From the NCBI GenBank assembly GCA_006538405.1, contig BJKQ01000002.1, forward strand, positions 372,001-436,000: a DNA stretch of 64,000 bases, given 5' to 3'. Shown here piece by piece: positions 48,054 through 58,046 of the stretch. The notes beneath the pieces are model-generated. The model saw nothing but the letters and a program-made list of their open reading frames with translations. It was not told the origin of the DNA and ran no database searches. This DNA comes from Hansfordia pulvinata. Its lineage: Eukaryota > Ascomycota > Sordariomycetes > Xylariales. How positions within the stretch are numbered: position 1 is the first letter of the stretch; every line of letters begins with the position of its first letter. A program made the translations under genes and the position numbers.

Positions 48054-49115
48054 ATGGCGATACCTCTGACGCGCCTGGGCGGCGGCGGTATGTCCTCCAT
48101 TTCTCATCGCTGGCCCCCTCTTGCCCCGTCCCTACCATTTGTCTGCGACAGTCACCGCGACATCGGCGGCCCTCCGCTTCTCCCCCTCCACCGACCCTCC
48201 CAACCGCGCCCCGCGACGCGACGCGACGACGCCAACAGCTGGTCCGGTCTTCGACCAAGTTGTCTGTTGAGCGCTCGCTCTTCTCTACCTCTACCACGCT
48301 CTGCGCGCAGGGGGGGCAAATGCGCCCGTGGCCGGGGGGGGGGGGGGCAGAGGGGAGGCAGGGTGAGGGAGGGGCAGCTCAACCAGTCCTTGCTCTCCCC
48401 TTCCCATTCGCCCCATGCCTCGCTCGTCCCGCCCAGTTGAGCCCTTTGCTCGATACCGAAAGGGACAAGAAGAAGAAGAAGAAGAAGAAGAAGAAGAAGA
48501 ACCCATTCGAGACGCAACTGACTGACTTGACGCGTTGCGCCCCACCGGATAAACAGCCTTCAACCACAGCCCGCACGGCGATGCCGAGGCCGAGTACGAC
48601 CGCCTGCGCGACGCGGCGCGCCAGGAGGCTCGCAAGCGCAACGACTGCTTTGAGCGCGTACGTCCTCCCCCTCCCCCTCCCCCTCCCTCCGGTCTCCCGA
48701 CCTCGAAGAACGCAGACAAACCGACCGCAGAAAAGATTCGAGACTCGAGAAGAAGGCGAGAGAGAGAGAGAGAGAAACAAAAAAAAAGAGAGAGAAAAGA
48801 AAAGAAAAGAGGGAGAAACAAAGCTGACCGCGGAGATGGGGAAAGATTTCTAGTCCAAGCACGCGTACGAGTCGGGCGACGGCGCGGGAGCCAAGGAGCT
48901 GAGCAACCAGGGCAAGAGTCACGCGGCCAAGATGGACGAGCTCAACAAGCGGGCCAGCGAGTACATCTTCCGCGAGAACAACGCCGACGGCCGCGTCGAC
49001 AGCGACACGATCGACTTGCACGGCCAGTTCGTCGAGGAGGCCGAGGACATCCTCGAGGACCGCATCCGCGCCGCCCAGCGCCAGGGCCAGACGCACCTGC
49101 ACGTGTGCGTTCTCC

Positions 49116-49146
<31 letters not shown>

Positions 49147-49646
49147 TTTTTCCTTTCGTAATAAGTGGTTCCGCGATGGCCAACATCTTGGGTGGGCTGG
49201 TTTGTTGAACATACGAGACTGACACAAACGCCTCGCGGACCAAACAAAAAAACAGCATCGTCGGAAAGGGCAACCACAGCGTCAACCACGTCCAGAAGAT
49301 CAAGCCCCGCGTCGAGCAGGTCTGCCGCGAGCTCGGCCTGCAGTACCACACCGAGGAGAACGCCGGCCGCATCTACGTCAACCTGACGGGCGGCGAGGCC
49401 GTGCCCCCGCCCGGGCCGCACTACGGCGGCGGCGGCGGCGGGCAGCACCACCAGCAACCGCACCACGGCGGGCAGCAGCATCATGGAGGACAGCAGCACC
49501 ACGGAGGACAGCAGCATCACGGAGGACAGCAGCAGCACGGAGGACAGCAGCACCCCGGCGGCCAGCAAAACCAACAGGACGAACTCGTCGAGAAGGTCAT
49601 CCGGAAGCTGTCGCGCAAGCTGGGCGAGTGCTGTGTCGTCATGTGA
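48054..49646 (+). CDS. DUF1771-Smr domain protein with C-terminal CaaX-like motif, four exons
   Basis: Exons 48054-48087, 48557-48657, 48854-49104 and 49256-49646 give 258 residues with clean phases. The first exon is only 34 nt (MAIPLTRLGGG). DUF1771 covers roughly residues 15-85 (AEAEYDRLRDAARQEA, then NQGKSHAAKMDELNKRA). The Smr domain follows with TIDLHGQFVEEAE and LHVIVGKGNHS. Smr domains bind or nick nucleic acids, and DUF1771-Smr proteins in fungi are linked to RNA quality control; the exact role here is inferred. A tandem HHGGQQ-type linker follows, then a basic helix (VEKVIRKLSRKLGE) and a terminal CCVVM, whose last four residues fit CaaX. Intron 1 (48088-48556) contains an AAG repeat and intron 3 a C30 run. 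Confidence 0.9.
48467..48501. repeat. (AAG)n repeat inside Smr gene intron 1
   Basis: About eleven AAG units on the sense strand, about 55 nt before the acceptor at 48556. Confidence 0.9.
49117..49146 (+). repeat. C30 homopolymer inside Smr gene intron 3
   Basis: Begins 12 nt after the donor (49105) on the sense strand. It is the longest homopolymer in the window. Confidence 0.95.
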
Positions 49647-50446
49647 GTCGACAGGTCTGGCGAAAAGGATTTCTACTCTGGCTGTTGGGGGGTGGCCAGG
49701 ATTCGGGCGTTCCGCTGCATACTCAGAGCGCGTGTCCGGCTGGTGTGCTGGGACGGCTTGTGTCGAACCTCGGCTGGTGTATTGGGAGGCCGCGTTGAGC
49801 GGCAGCAGTGGGCGGCGCTGTTGGTTGGCTTGGTGGCCGAATGTGGAAAAGGGGATCATGGTGGAGGGGACCCGGCATGCACAAAATGTTGGATTTGAAT
49901 TTCAATATCTGGATACCATCTTGAATACCTACCTACCTATCTACCTACCATATCTACATGTTTTGACCCTCGGACGTCTTTCGTATCTTTGACTTTGTTT
50001 TGATTCAGTTCAACTTGACTGCTCGAGCTATCTCTAGAAGAGAGTTCCACACAGGTGTGGCGCCATCTTCACTAAAACCGGGGTCACGGACGTGCGTTTT
50101 CCCGGTGACTGGACATTCTTTTTTGTCTTTGACGTACTTCAGGGGCGAGGCGGACCGCTCTCGAGGTCTCTTGATGAGAAGCTCGATGCTCCATTACCAT
50201 CTTCCTGTCTGGGTCTGTCTGTCTTTGGTCTATCCACATTTGACGGCAGGTCGTCTTCCTCGCAGGATCACGAGTAGTCTCACTTCATGTTGCCTTCCCC
50301 CCATTCTTTCCGTCTCTCGACCTCCTTTCTCTTTTTTTCTTTTCAAACTTGCTCTCTTCCATCTTCAACCCTCTCCTCTTTCTTCTTTCCGCCCTCTTGA
50401 ATTCCCTAGTGAAGGGGGCAACGGGGTCCCCCCCAAAACCGTCTCC
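49647..50446. other. Convergent intergenic region
   Basis: 3' flanks of the Smr gene (plus) and the Rae1 gene (minus). It contains a TACC/TATC tetranucleotide patch at 49925-49955 and pyrimidine-rich sequence at 50285-50420. No gene is recognised. Confidence 0.5.
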
Positions 50447-52571
50447 CTACATCCAACCTTCACCGCCTCTCCGCCCCTCCCGCCCACCGCGCGAGGCACA
50501 GATCGACTCAGCGACCCTGGCGGTCGACGTCCCGCCCCCGACGCGGTGCACCCCGACGCGGCCCCGGGTCTGCAAGGCGGGCGAGTTGGCCGCGCAGCCC
50601 ATGCTCCAGTCGTAGCCCGTGGCGTACGCCAGCAGGTCGCCGCGGCGGCTGAAGGCCGTGGCGGTGACCGCGGTCGCGGCGCGCGGGGGCGCGGCGGATT
50701 GCGGTGGCTGTGGCTGCTGCTGGCCCGAGGTTGGAACGGCGTAGTTGATGCTGCTGCTGCTGCTGCTGCTGCTGCCAGTGGGACCGTCGTCCACGTAGGT
50801 GTCGTAGGCGCGCAGCTTGCAGCGCAGCTTGCGGTCCCAGAAGACCAGCGTCGAGTCGCCGCCCCCCGTGACGAAAACCGTGCTGCTGCTGCTGCTGCTG
50901 CCGCTACTACCGCGGACGGCGGCGGCCAAGCCGCAGGTGGTGCCGGTCGCTGGCTGAAACTGCACGTCGTGCACCGTGTAGACTTCCGTCGCAGACGCCG
51001 GGGTCTTGGCCGCCGACGCCTTGCTTGCTGTGGCCGTGACGCCCCGGGCGGGGGGTTCCGGGGCCACGCGGTGGCAGCGGAAGGTGAAGTCTGCGGGGCT
51101 TGACGAGGGGTCCATTGTCAGTATGGGGTTTCTGGTTTAACATGATGGATGATAATGGGCGGGTAAGTGTGGGAGTATTTCGCTCAGGGTGAGACTCGGG
51201 GATCCAACGTCAAGATAAAAAAGGGGGAGGAGGAAAAGAGAGAGAAAAAAAACGAAAAAAGAAACCCACCTCGGAACCCCCATGGCCTTCTTCCTCCCGT
51301 CGACGTGGTAGATCCCGCACCGCCCCTCGATGCTGGCGAGCCCAAAGCCCGCCGCGTCGGGCATGACGGTGACCTTTGTGACCTGGCGGCCCAGCGTCGG
51401 CACGGGCCCCTGGTAGGCGAAGGAGAACGGGTCGCGCGCCAGGTCGACGAGGTGCAGGCGGTGGTCGGCCGTGACGGCGGCCAGCAGGCCCTTTCTGCCG
51501 TTGGCGTTGTTGTTGTTGTTGTTGCTGTTGAGGATATGGCTGTTGCTGTCGTGGGCGGGGGCGGCGGCGGCGACGACGGCGTCCATGGTCCACACGCGCT
51601 CGCCGCACGCCAGCTGCCCGGCCGCGCCCTGCCCGGGCGCCTGCCGCGGGTCCCAGTACCGCACGGTCCCGTCCCACGACGCCGTGGCGATCAGCGGGCA
51701 GGAGGAGGAGGACGTGGCGGCCGTGTCGACGAAGCGCGCCGCGCACACGGGCGCCGCGTGCTCGCCCACCACCGCCTGCTGGCCCGTCTCCAGGTCCTGC
51801 AGGCGGACCTTGCAGTCTGCTCCGACGGCGAGGAGCGTTTTTCCGTCCTGTTTGTGAAAAAAAGGGGGTAGGGGGGGAAGGAGGCGTTGGTTATTTGTGC
51901 TCGACAAGAGAAGGAGAGGAGGGTTAGTACTACTCACCTGTCGAGAAATGTCGCGTTGGTCCCAGGATTATACATACAACGTCGAGATACAGAACTTGAG
52001 ATACAAGACTTGATATACAGCATCGACACGGAACGCCAAGATGGCAGCCATGCGACGGGTAACAATTGAACACACGACAGACGCATCGTGTGCGCGTGAA
52101 AAAAAAATCCCCGCGCCAGGCGTCAGAGGAAGACTGCCGTGGGCTAACATGATGAGGAATACACGACGACACTTTGACAGGGTAACATGATCATGAAACA
52201 ATCATGAAGGAGTAAAAAAAAAAAAAAAAAACATCAGACAGAATCAATCTCTACACACACACGCACACACGCACACACGTCGAACTCACCTTGGCCCAGT
52301 CGCAGTCGAAGACGGGCCCCTGGGCGTCCATCTTGGCGATGCCGCGGGCGGAGAGGCGGGCGTGAGCCTGGGCCGCCCCCTCGACGACGTCGTAGACGCG
52401 CACGCAGCCGTCCCAGCCGCCGACGGCGAGGTGCTCCGCGACGGGCGACCAGCGCACCGCCTTGACCGTGTCGCCGGCGTCGGGCGGCAGGGTCAGGTCG
52501 CCGGCCGCGGTCACGGTGGTGGTGTTGGGGGCTGTGGTGGTGGTGGTGCTGGGGTTCCCGGTGAAGGGCAT
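50447..52571 (-). CDS. rae1: Rae1/Gle2-type WD40 mRNA export factor with poly-Ser/Asn insertions, three exons
   Basis: Exons (minus): 52571-52290, 51847-51270, 51131-50447, giving 514 residues. It is a beta-propeller of the Rae1/Gle2/Bub3 group that docks on a GLEBS-motif nucleoporin and acts in mRNA export and spindle functions. Evidence: VKAVRWSPVAEHLAVGGWDG (repeat 1), FDCDWAK spliced to DGKTLLAVGADCKV, IATASWDGTVRYWDPRQ, GRQVTKVTVMPDAAGFGLAS, SIEGRCGIYHVDG, DFTFRCHR and YATGYDWSMG. The last two are characteristic of Rae1 and separate it from Bub3. The protein is longer than usual family members because of runs of Ser (AGC) around 50745-50780 and 50880-50905, an Asn run near 51505-51525, and Ala/Thr segments. 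Intron 1 is 442 bp, long for this window. The exon 3 acceptor (51132) was chosen because only it keeps phase, adding RNPILTM before DPSSSPADF. Confidence 0.88.
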
Positions 52572-53351
52572 TTTGGGCGACGAGAGGAGGGCGATGGGGC
52601 GTTTCGTTGAGTGTGGGGATGTGTTGTTGTTGTGCGGTGGTCAACCGAGCCCCGGGAACAATGACGGATGAGGGTGGTGACGGGTATGGCGGAGATGAGG
52701 TTGGCGGCGATGATATAATGAATACGGGCGAATATATCAAAGTTGACGAGCGTGGAGAGTACGCTGATGGACAAAGGCTGCGCGACAGCGAGACCAGGCG
52801 ATCGGAAGCAGAAAGCAATGCAGCCTGCAATCGAGAGAGCAGTCGAGAGTTGTTGGGTGATGATGCCTTGAGAATCGAGTGACGACAGGGAAGCCTAACT
52901 GCTGTAAGGGCGCAATGGCGGGAGCAGGCCGGCTTTTATTGTATTAAAGCGAGTACCTGACATATTGTACCACTGCCATTACGGGATTACATGCGAGATG
53001 ACTGCAGTCAGCACTCGCAAACCTCTTAAAGCCGTGACGCAGCCCGCGGGGGACGTTGGACACCCGGACAGGGGATCCAATCAGCCGCCGCTGTTGCCTG
53101 AATATAAACGAGGCCGTGAGTCACTTGGCCACCGCTATCCCGCATCACGGGTAGTGCGCTCCCCACTCGGACTCTCGTGGTCCCCGAACCCATCAGAGTT
53201 GAAGAGTCGCAAGGCAGACTCGCACAGGCATGGCCTCGGGGAACGGTGATTATACGCACGTCTGTCGTGCGGCAGACTCCATTCCATCTACGGCTCGCAT
53301 GGGCTGGGTCGGAATCATGGATACGAGTACATCTATTGCGCGTCGCGCCCG
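52572..53351. other. Intergenic between Rae1 promoter and Sas10 3' end
   Basis: 5' flank of Rae1 and 3' flank of Sas10, both on the minus strand. One TACGAGTA lies at 53322, just downstream of the Sas10 stop. No gene is recognised. Confidence 0.5.
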
Positions 53352-55215
53352 CTACAGCTTGACACTCTTGATCAAGCCCGGCTTGATGCCCGTCAGCTCT
53401 CCGCCGTAGCCGCCCTTGCCCTCGCCGCCCTTGTACACGGCCTTCATGCTCCTGAGCTTCTTCTGCTTCTCGTCGTACTTCTTCCTCTTCTTCACGCGCG
53501 GGTTGCGCACGTCCTTCTTGCGCCGCGGCGCCAGCCCCTTGTTCTTCTCGATCTGGTACGTGATCTTGCGCTTGCCGTCCTCCCCGACCTCCTCCGTCTC
53601 CACCACCCGCCCGTCCTGCTTCTCCGCCTCGATCGCCGCCTCCCGCGCCGCCTTGCTCTGCTTCTTCTTCGACGACACCATGTCGTAGTACTCGTCCTCG
53701 TCGTCCCGCATCGCGCTCGCCTGCTGCCGGTCCTCGTCCCCGCTGTCCGAGCCCAGGTCCGCCCCGAGCGACGAGGCCCCCTTCTTGCCCCGCTTCTCCG
53801 CCTCCGCGTTGAGCCGCGCCTGCCGGTCCTTGAGCCGCTCCCGGTACGGTATGTCGTTGTCGCCGCCCGCGTCCCGCCCCGCCTCGGCCCGCCGGTTCGC
53901 CTTCTGCGCAATCTGCGACGTGTAGAACCGCAGGCTCTTCTTGCGCGCCGCCTTCTCGGCTGCCGCCCGCGAGTCCAGCGTCTCCTCCTCGCCAAAGTCC
54001 GAGTTGTCCTCGTCTGCTGCCGCTGCCGCCTCGGCCGCCTGCTTCTTGGCCTTTTTCGTTCTTGGCGCCGCCAGCAGGCTGTCGAGGTCCTTGAGCGACT
54101 CCTCGATCGCCTTGGCCTTGGCCCTGGCCTTCTTGCTTTCCTTGTCCTTGGCCGGCTTCTTGGTGCTTTGGACGGGTGCGGCTTCGTCTTCGTCCACAGC
54201 AGCGTCCGAGCCCTCCTCGGGCGGAGACAGGAGGCCGGGGGTGTCCTTCTTCTGCTGAGGCGCCTCGAGCTGCTCGACGCTCTTCCACGCTTCTCTGCAC
54301 TCGAGGAGAGTGGTCATCACCTCGTGCTCCCGCAGCTCTGCGGGATTCAGAGCCTTGGCTTCGGCGCTGCCGCCGTCCCGCGCGGGCGATGTCAATGTAG
54401 CAAAGTAGAGCGCCAGGGTGGCCACGTAGCTACCCAGCACGCGGTACTTGACGACAGGAAGTGAACGCGGCTCTTGGTTCTCCGCTTCCTTCTGGAGGGA
54501 GACGAGGAGGGGCTGCAGCTGCAGCAGCTCGTCGGCGAGGTGGTCCAGCTCCGGGTAGCGGGTCTGAAGCAGGCGGTAGCGGTCTGCAGGGCTCATGTCG
54601 GCGGGGATTTCGACATCCTTCAGCACCTCGGTGACGACGTCGTCCTGGTCAGCGGCCTCGTCGGCCTCGGCGCCGAGCCACTCGTTCTCGTCGAAGATGA
54701 AGTCGTCGTCGGTCATCTTGGCCAGCTTCTTCTTCTGGAGGCGGCGGGCCTCCTGCTCCTCCTCGAGGGCGTCGTTCTCGTTCTCGACCTCGTCGTTGTC
54801 GTAGTATTCCTTGCGAGACGAGCCCCACCAGCCCGAGTCGCCCTCGCCCTCGGCGTCGCCCTGGGGCTGGTCGTCGTCCGAGTCTGGCTGGCGAGAAGCC
54901 TTTTTGCCAGCTTTCGGCTTCTCGTACTGGGCGTCCTCGTCGTCGTCGTCATCGTCGGAAGCGTCATCTCCGTAGTTGAAGACTTCCTCGTCCGAGTTCT
55001 CGAGAAAGTCGTCGTCCGCGTCCTGGCGACGCTGCTTCTTGGAGCGGGGCTCATCATTGCCGAACATGATCTGATCCTGGTTCTCAAAGTACTCCTCCTC
55101 CGAGTCGGCGAGGTCCTTGTAGCTGGTGACGGGGCCGAGCCTGGCGTCGGCGGGTCATATTCGCGGGCGCCCTTGGGGCAGAGGCGCCGGCGACGGCCTT
55201 TCTTTTCTTGCCCAT
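53352..55215 (-). CDS. utp3: Sas10/Utp3 small-subunit processome protein, two apparent frameshifts near the start
   Basis: Nucleolar component of the U3 snoRNP/SSU processome required for 18S rRNA maturation. From residue ATG 55215 (MGKKRKAVAGASAP) the protein is acidic at the N-terminus, with repeated Asp/Glu blocks. It has a central Sas10/Utp3/C1D domain (RYPELDHLADELLQLQPLL), acidic and basic alternating linkers, and the Sas10 C-terminal domain (KRKITYQIEKNKGLAPRRKK, NPRVKKRKKYDEKQKK), ending GIKPGLIKSVKL. There are no introns. The first 45 codons are interrupted by two apparent single-base losses, at 55171-55176 and 55150-55152. Restoring both links MGKKRKAVAG to KGAREYDP, to DARLGPVTSYKDLADSEEEY, and to the long frame, for 621 codons plus a stop. 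It is transcribed divergently from the sphingolipid reductase gene. Confidence 0.93.
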
Positions 55216-55745
55216 GGTGAGTATCGTGGGATGTGCTATCGAGAAGAATTCGAAGGGAATGGCGCGCGCGGGAAAAAGGCCGAAGAAAGGGAACCGGTTG
55301 CGCCTCGACAAGAGGGCAGGTGCAGGCCGGGCGTCGTGCGAGTAGGCGCATGCCCGGCCAGGCAGTCCGTTGGAGGGCCTTCCCGAAATTTTCTGTTATC
55401 AGTCCCTTATCGCCGATGTACCAAAGTCTCCCGCTCCATGCATTGGAACACCAGGTACGTACCTTAGATACATACGAAGTACGAGGGCTGCTTTCTGGCG
55501 TCCCCGCTAATAATAAAGCCAATTCAGCTGAACCTTAGCTGAAGCTGAAGCTGAAGCTGGGCTGCGCTGCGACGCGCCGGAAAGCGCGGCTCGATAGGGG
55601 TCCTTTGGAATTTGATGTTGGATCCAGGTGCCGCCAGCATCTCCCCTCCTGGGCTTCCATCTTCCACACTACCTCAACACAGCTCCCGCCTGTAGCCACA
55701 GACCTGACCACTGTTTCTTAGCCACCCGCTGCTCGGTCAATTTCA
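55216..55745. promoter_or_regulatory. Shared divergent promoter region of Sas10 and 3-ketodihydrosphingosine reductase genes
   Basis: 530 bp between two divergent start codons. It contains a tandem AGCTGA element at 55536-55558 (AGCTGAAGCTGAAGCTGAAG) and a GGTACGTACCTTAG patch near 55452-55465. No core element can be assigned with confidence. Confidence 0.45.
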
Positions 55746-56798
55746 ATGGACCGCTCCGCCATCTTTACCTGGCCCGTCGCTGCCGGCTTGCTTGTCCTCG
55801 TCGTCGCCGTCTTCGCCATGGGTGTCTTCCCCAGCAAGAACCAGATGCCCGTCGACGGCAAGACGGTCCTGCTGACCGGCGCCTCCGAGGGCATGGGCCG
55901 CGCCGCCGCCCGCCAGCTCGCCGCCAAGGGCGCCAACGTCATCATCGTCTCCCGCAACGCCGCCCGCCTCGAGGAGGCCCTCGCCGAGGTCCGCGCCGCC
56001 GCCGTGCGCCCCGACTCGCAGCGCTTCCACTACCTCACCGCCGACGTCTCCCAGCCCGACTACGCCGAGCCCCTGCTGCGCGACGCCGTCGCCTGGAACC
56101 GCGGCCAGCCCATCGACATTGTCTGGTGTGTCGCCGGCATGTCCACGCCGGACCTCTGGGTCGAGGCCCCGCTGTCCCTGACCCGCCGCCAGATGGACGT
56201 CAACTTCTGGGGCACCGCCGAGATGGCCCACGCCATCCTGCGCCTCTGGACGCGCCCCGACGTCCCCGTCGTGCCCGAGCCCAAGCATCTCGTCTTCACC
56301 TCGTCCGTCCTCGCCTTCGTCCCCATCCTCGGCTACGGGCCCTACAACCCCGCCAAGGGCGCCCTGCGGGCCCTCGCCGACACCCTGGTCCAGGAGCTGC
56401 GCCTCTACCCGCAGGACGTCCGCGTCCACGTCGTCTTCCCCGGCTCCATCTCCAGCCCGGGCATGGAGCGCGAGAACCGCACCAAGCCCGAGATCACCCG
56501 CATTCTCGAGGACGGCGACCCCGTCCAGACCCCCGACGAGGTCGCCTCCAGCGCCCTGTCCGGCCTCGAGCGCGGCCAGTACTTCGTCACCGTCGCCTTC
56601 CTCGGCCACGCCATGCGCTGGGCCGCCATGGGCCCTTCCCCCCGCAACAACTGGCTGGTCGACACCGTCATGTCGTGGATCGTCTCGGTGGTCATGCTCT
56701 TCGCCACGGCGGACATGAACGGCAAGATCAAGAAGTACGGGGTCCAGCACGGCCACCCGTCGACTTTCCGCAGCAAGGAGGCTCAGCAGGCGAGCTGA
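55746..56798 (+). CDS. ksrA: 3-ketodihydrosphingosine reductase (Tsc10/KsrA), single exon
   Basis: NADPH-dependent short-chain dehydrogenase of the endoplasmic reticulum that reduces 3-ketodihydrosphingosine to dihydrosphingosine, the second step of sphingolipid synthesis. The 350 residues are in one exon. There is an N-terminal membrane anchor at about residues 9-27, the cofactor motif TGASEGMG at 44-51, the catalytic Ser within FTSSV (186-187), and YNPAK with Tyr200 and Lys204. A second hydrophobic segment lies near 310-328 (VMSWIVSVVMLFA) and the tail is basic. PGSISSPGMERENRTKPEIT fits the substrate-loop region of fungal Tsc10 proteins. The start ATG is the first in the open frame and directly precedes the anchor. 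Confidence 0.93.
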   Translation: MDRSAIFTWPVAAGLLVLVVAVFAMGVFPSKNQMPVDGKTVLLTGASEGMGRAAARQLAAKGANVIIVSRNAARLEEALAEVRAAAVRPDSQRFHYLTADVSQPDYAEPLLRDAVAWNRGQPIDIVWCVAGMSTPDLWVEAPLSLTRRQMDVNFWGTAEMAHAILRLWTRPDVPVVPEPKHLVFTSSVLAFVPILGYGPYNPAKGALRALADTLVQELRLYPQDVRVHVVFPGSISSPGMERENRTKPEITRILEDGDPVQTPDEVASSALSGLERGQYFVTVAFLGHAMRWAAMGPSPRNNWLVDTVMSWIVSVVMLFATADMNGKIKKYGVQHGHPSTFRSKEAQQAS

Positions 56799-58046
56799 GG
56801 GCTCCAGCCTTTATCGCAAAATCCGAATTCAATTCAATGAAATCATTCTTGCATTTTGTTGGCACGTAATCTGTGACATGCGCAGCACCATCGTGAGCAT
56901 CCCAATTGATTTATTTCCAAGGATTGAAGTAACACATTCCGTGAGGGCAAACCACGCCCGCGCCGACGGACGGAGGCCAGTCTGTACACGCTACTCTTTC
57001 GAGACTCGGCCAAATACCTGCCCGCGCCCATGCTCCGAGAATTCCACCACCATCGCATATAATGATTGCAAAGTCCAGCTCAGTCGAAAACAGAAGTATT
57101 GCCGTTTTTGTTCGCCGACAAAACTGCGTCTCTGGGCTGCTAGGAGCGCTAAAGCTTAACCGCCGGCTGCTGAGCACGGAGTTCCGGGTACGACACGCCC
57201 ATCGCCGTGTAAGTCTCCGAAGGCGGACGAAGCCAGGCGCTCGGGTGGCTACCACGATCGCAGGCTGATATCGGACGTGCCGCTGGACATGCTTTCCGTG
57301 TAGGCCTTTGAGCGCTTTTCATGGTTTCAAGGGCTTATCGCTTTGGGCCACTGTGGTCTCCCCCAGCGTTCAATTCAGTCTCGTCACGTCTGCCCAGGCA
57401 CCCGGTTGTGGGATCACAGTCATAGTCGGCCGCAGCAGCTAAAGCTATTGATCTTCTGATTCTCTCGACTGACAGATTTGCCAGCGGCTGCAAGTGGCAT
57501 GTATTCCGAGTACCGGTCTAAGGCCAAGCGCAGGGTCTGTCGTCGCTGGTACGCACTCCAGGTGTCAGCGCACCACATAGGTGGTTTTATCCCTGAATAC
57601 GCTTTAGTTCGTCTCACTCATTGCCCTCGCATTCGCTTCCAGAGGCCCCGAGCCACGCTGGAGGAATCGCGGCTTTCCTGCCGAAACGGCTTGCTGCCAC
57701 TGAAAGCCGTATTGAGGGGCCCGAAGCCCGCACCCGGACTTGCGGGTACGGAGGCACAACGCCTCGGCCCCTCTCAGATCCGCTAAACACCAGGCTCCGC
57801 GCTCCGCGATGATTCCGCAGAGGGCGGGAGCCCAGCAGCGACCTGGTCGTGCGGACGTGGCCTGGGATATAAAACGGCAAGCTTGGCCAGACAAGAGTGA
57901 CTCTTCGTGCCTCAGAGAGAGCAGCCACTTTCAGTTTACCCACCCTTACCGACCGGCACAGCAAGAAGCCCTGCAGACCCTATATTCCAATACTTACAGA
58001 CTTGGCCTTCTCTCTCACCTCCCTCGATAAGACAAAAACATAAAAA
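56799..58046. other. Intergenic, promoter side of the aldo-keto reductase
   Basis: 3' flank of the reductase gene and 5' flank of the aldo-keto reductase. A TATAAAA-like sequence at 57870-57876 (GATATAAAACGG) lies about 170 nt before the ATG and is a reasonable TATA candidate. The 45 nt before the ATG are CT-rich, then A-rich. Open frames here look random. Confidence 0.5.

Noticed and set aside
53026..54300. 424-codon open frame on the minus strand in another phase of Sas10
   Set aside because: Gly/Arg/Glu-rich out-of-frame translation of the same strand; the Sas10 frame carries the recognisable domains.
55628..56869. 413-codon open frame overlapping the sphingolipid reductase
   Set aside because: Arg/Pro-rich alternative frame of the real gene; the SDR motifs are in the 350-residue frame.
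57860..57880. TATA box of the aldo-keto reductase as a firm feature
   Set aside because: Position is plausible, but TATA-like strings are weak evidence in fungi; mentioned only within the intergenic entry.
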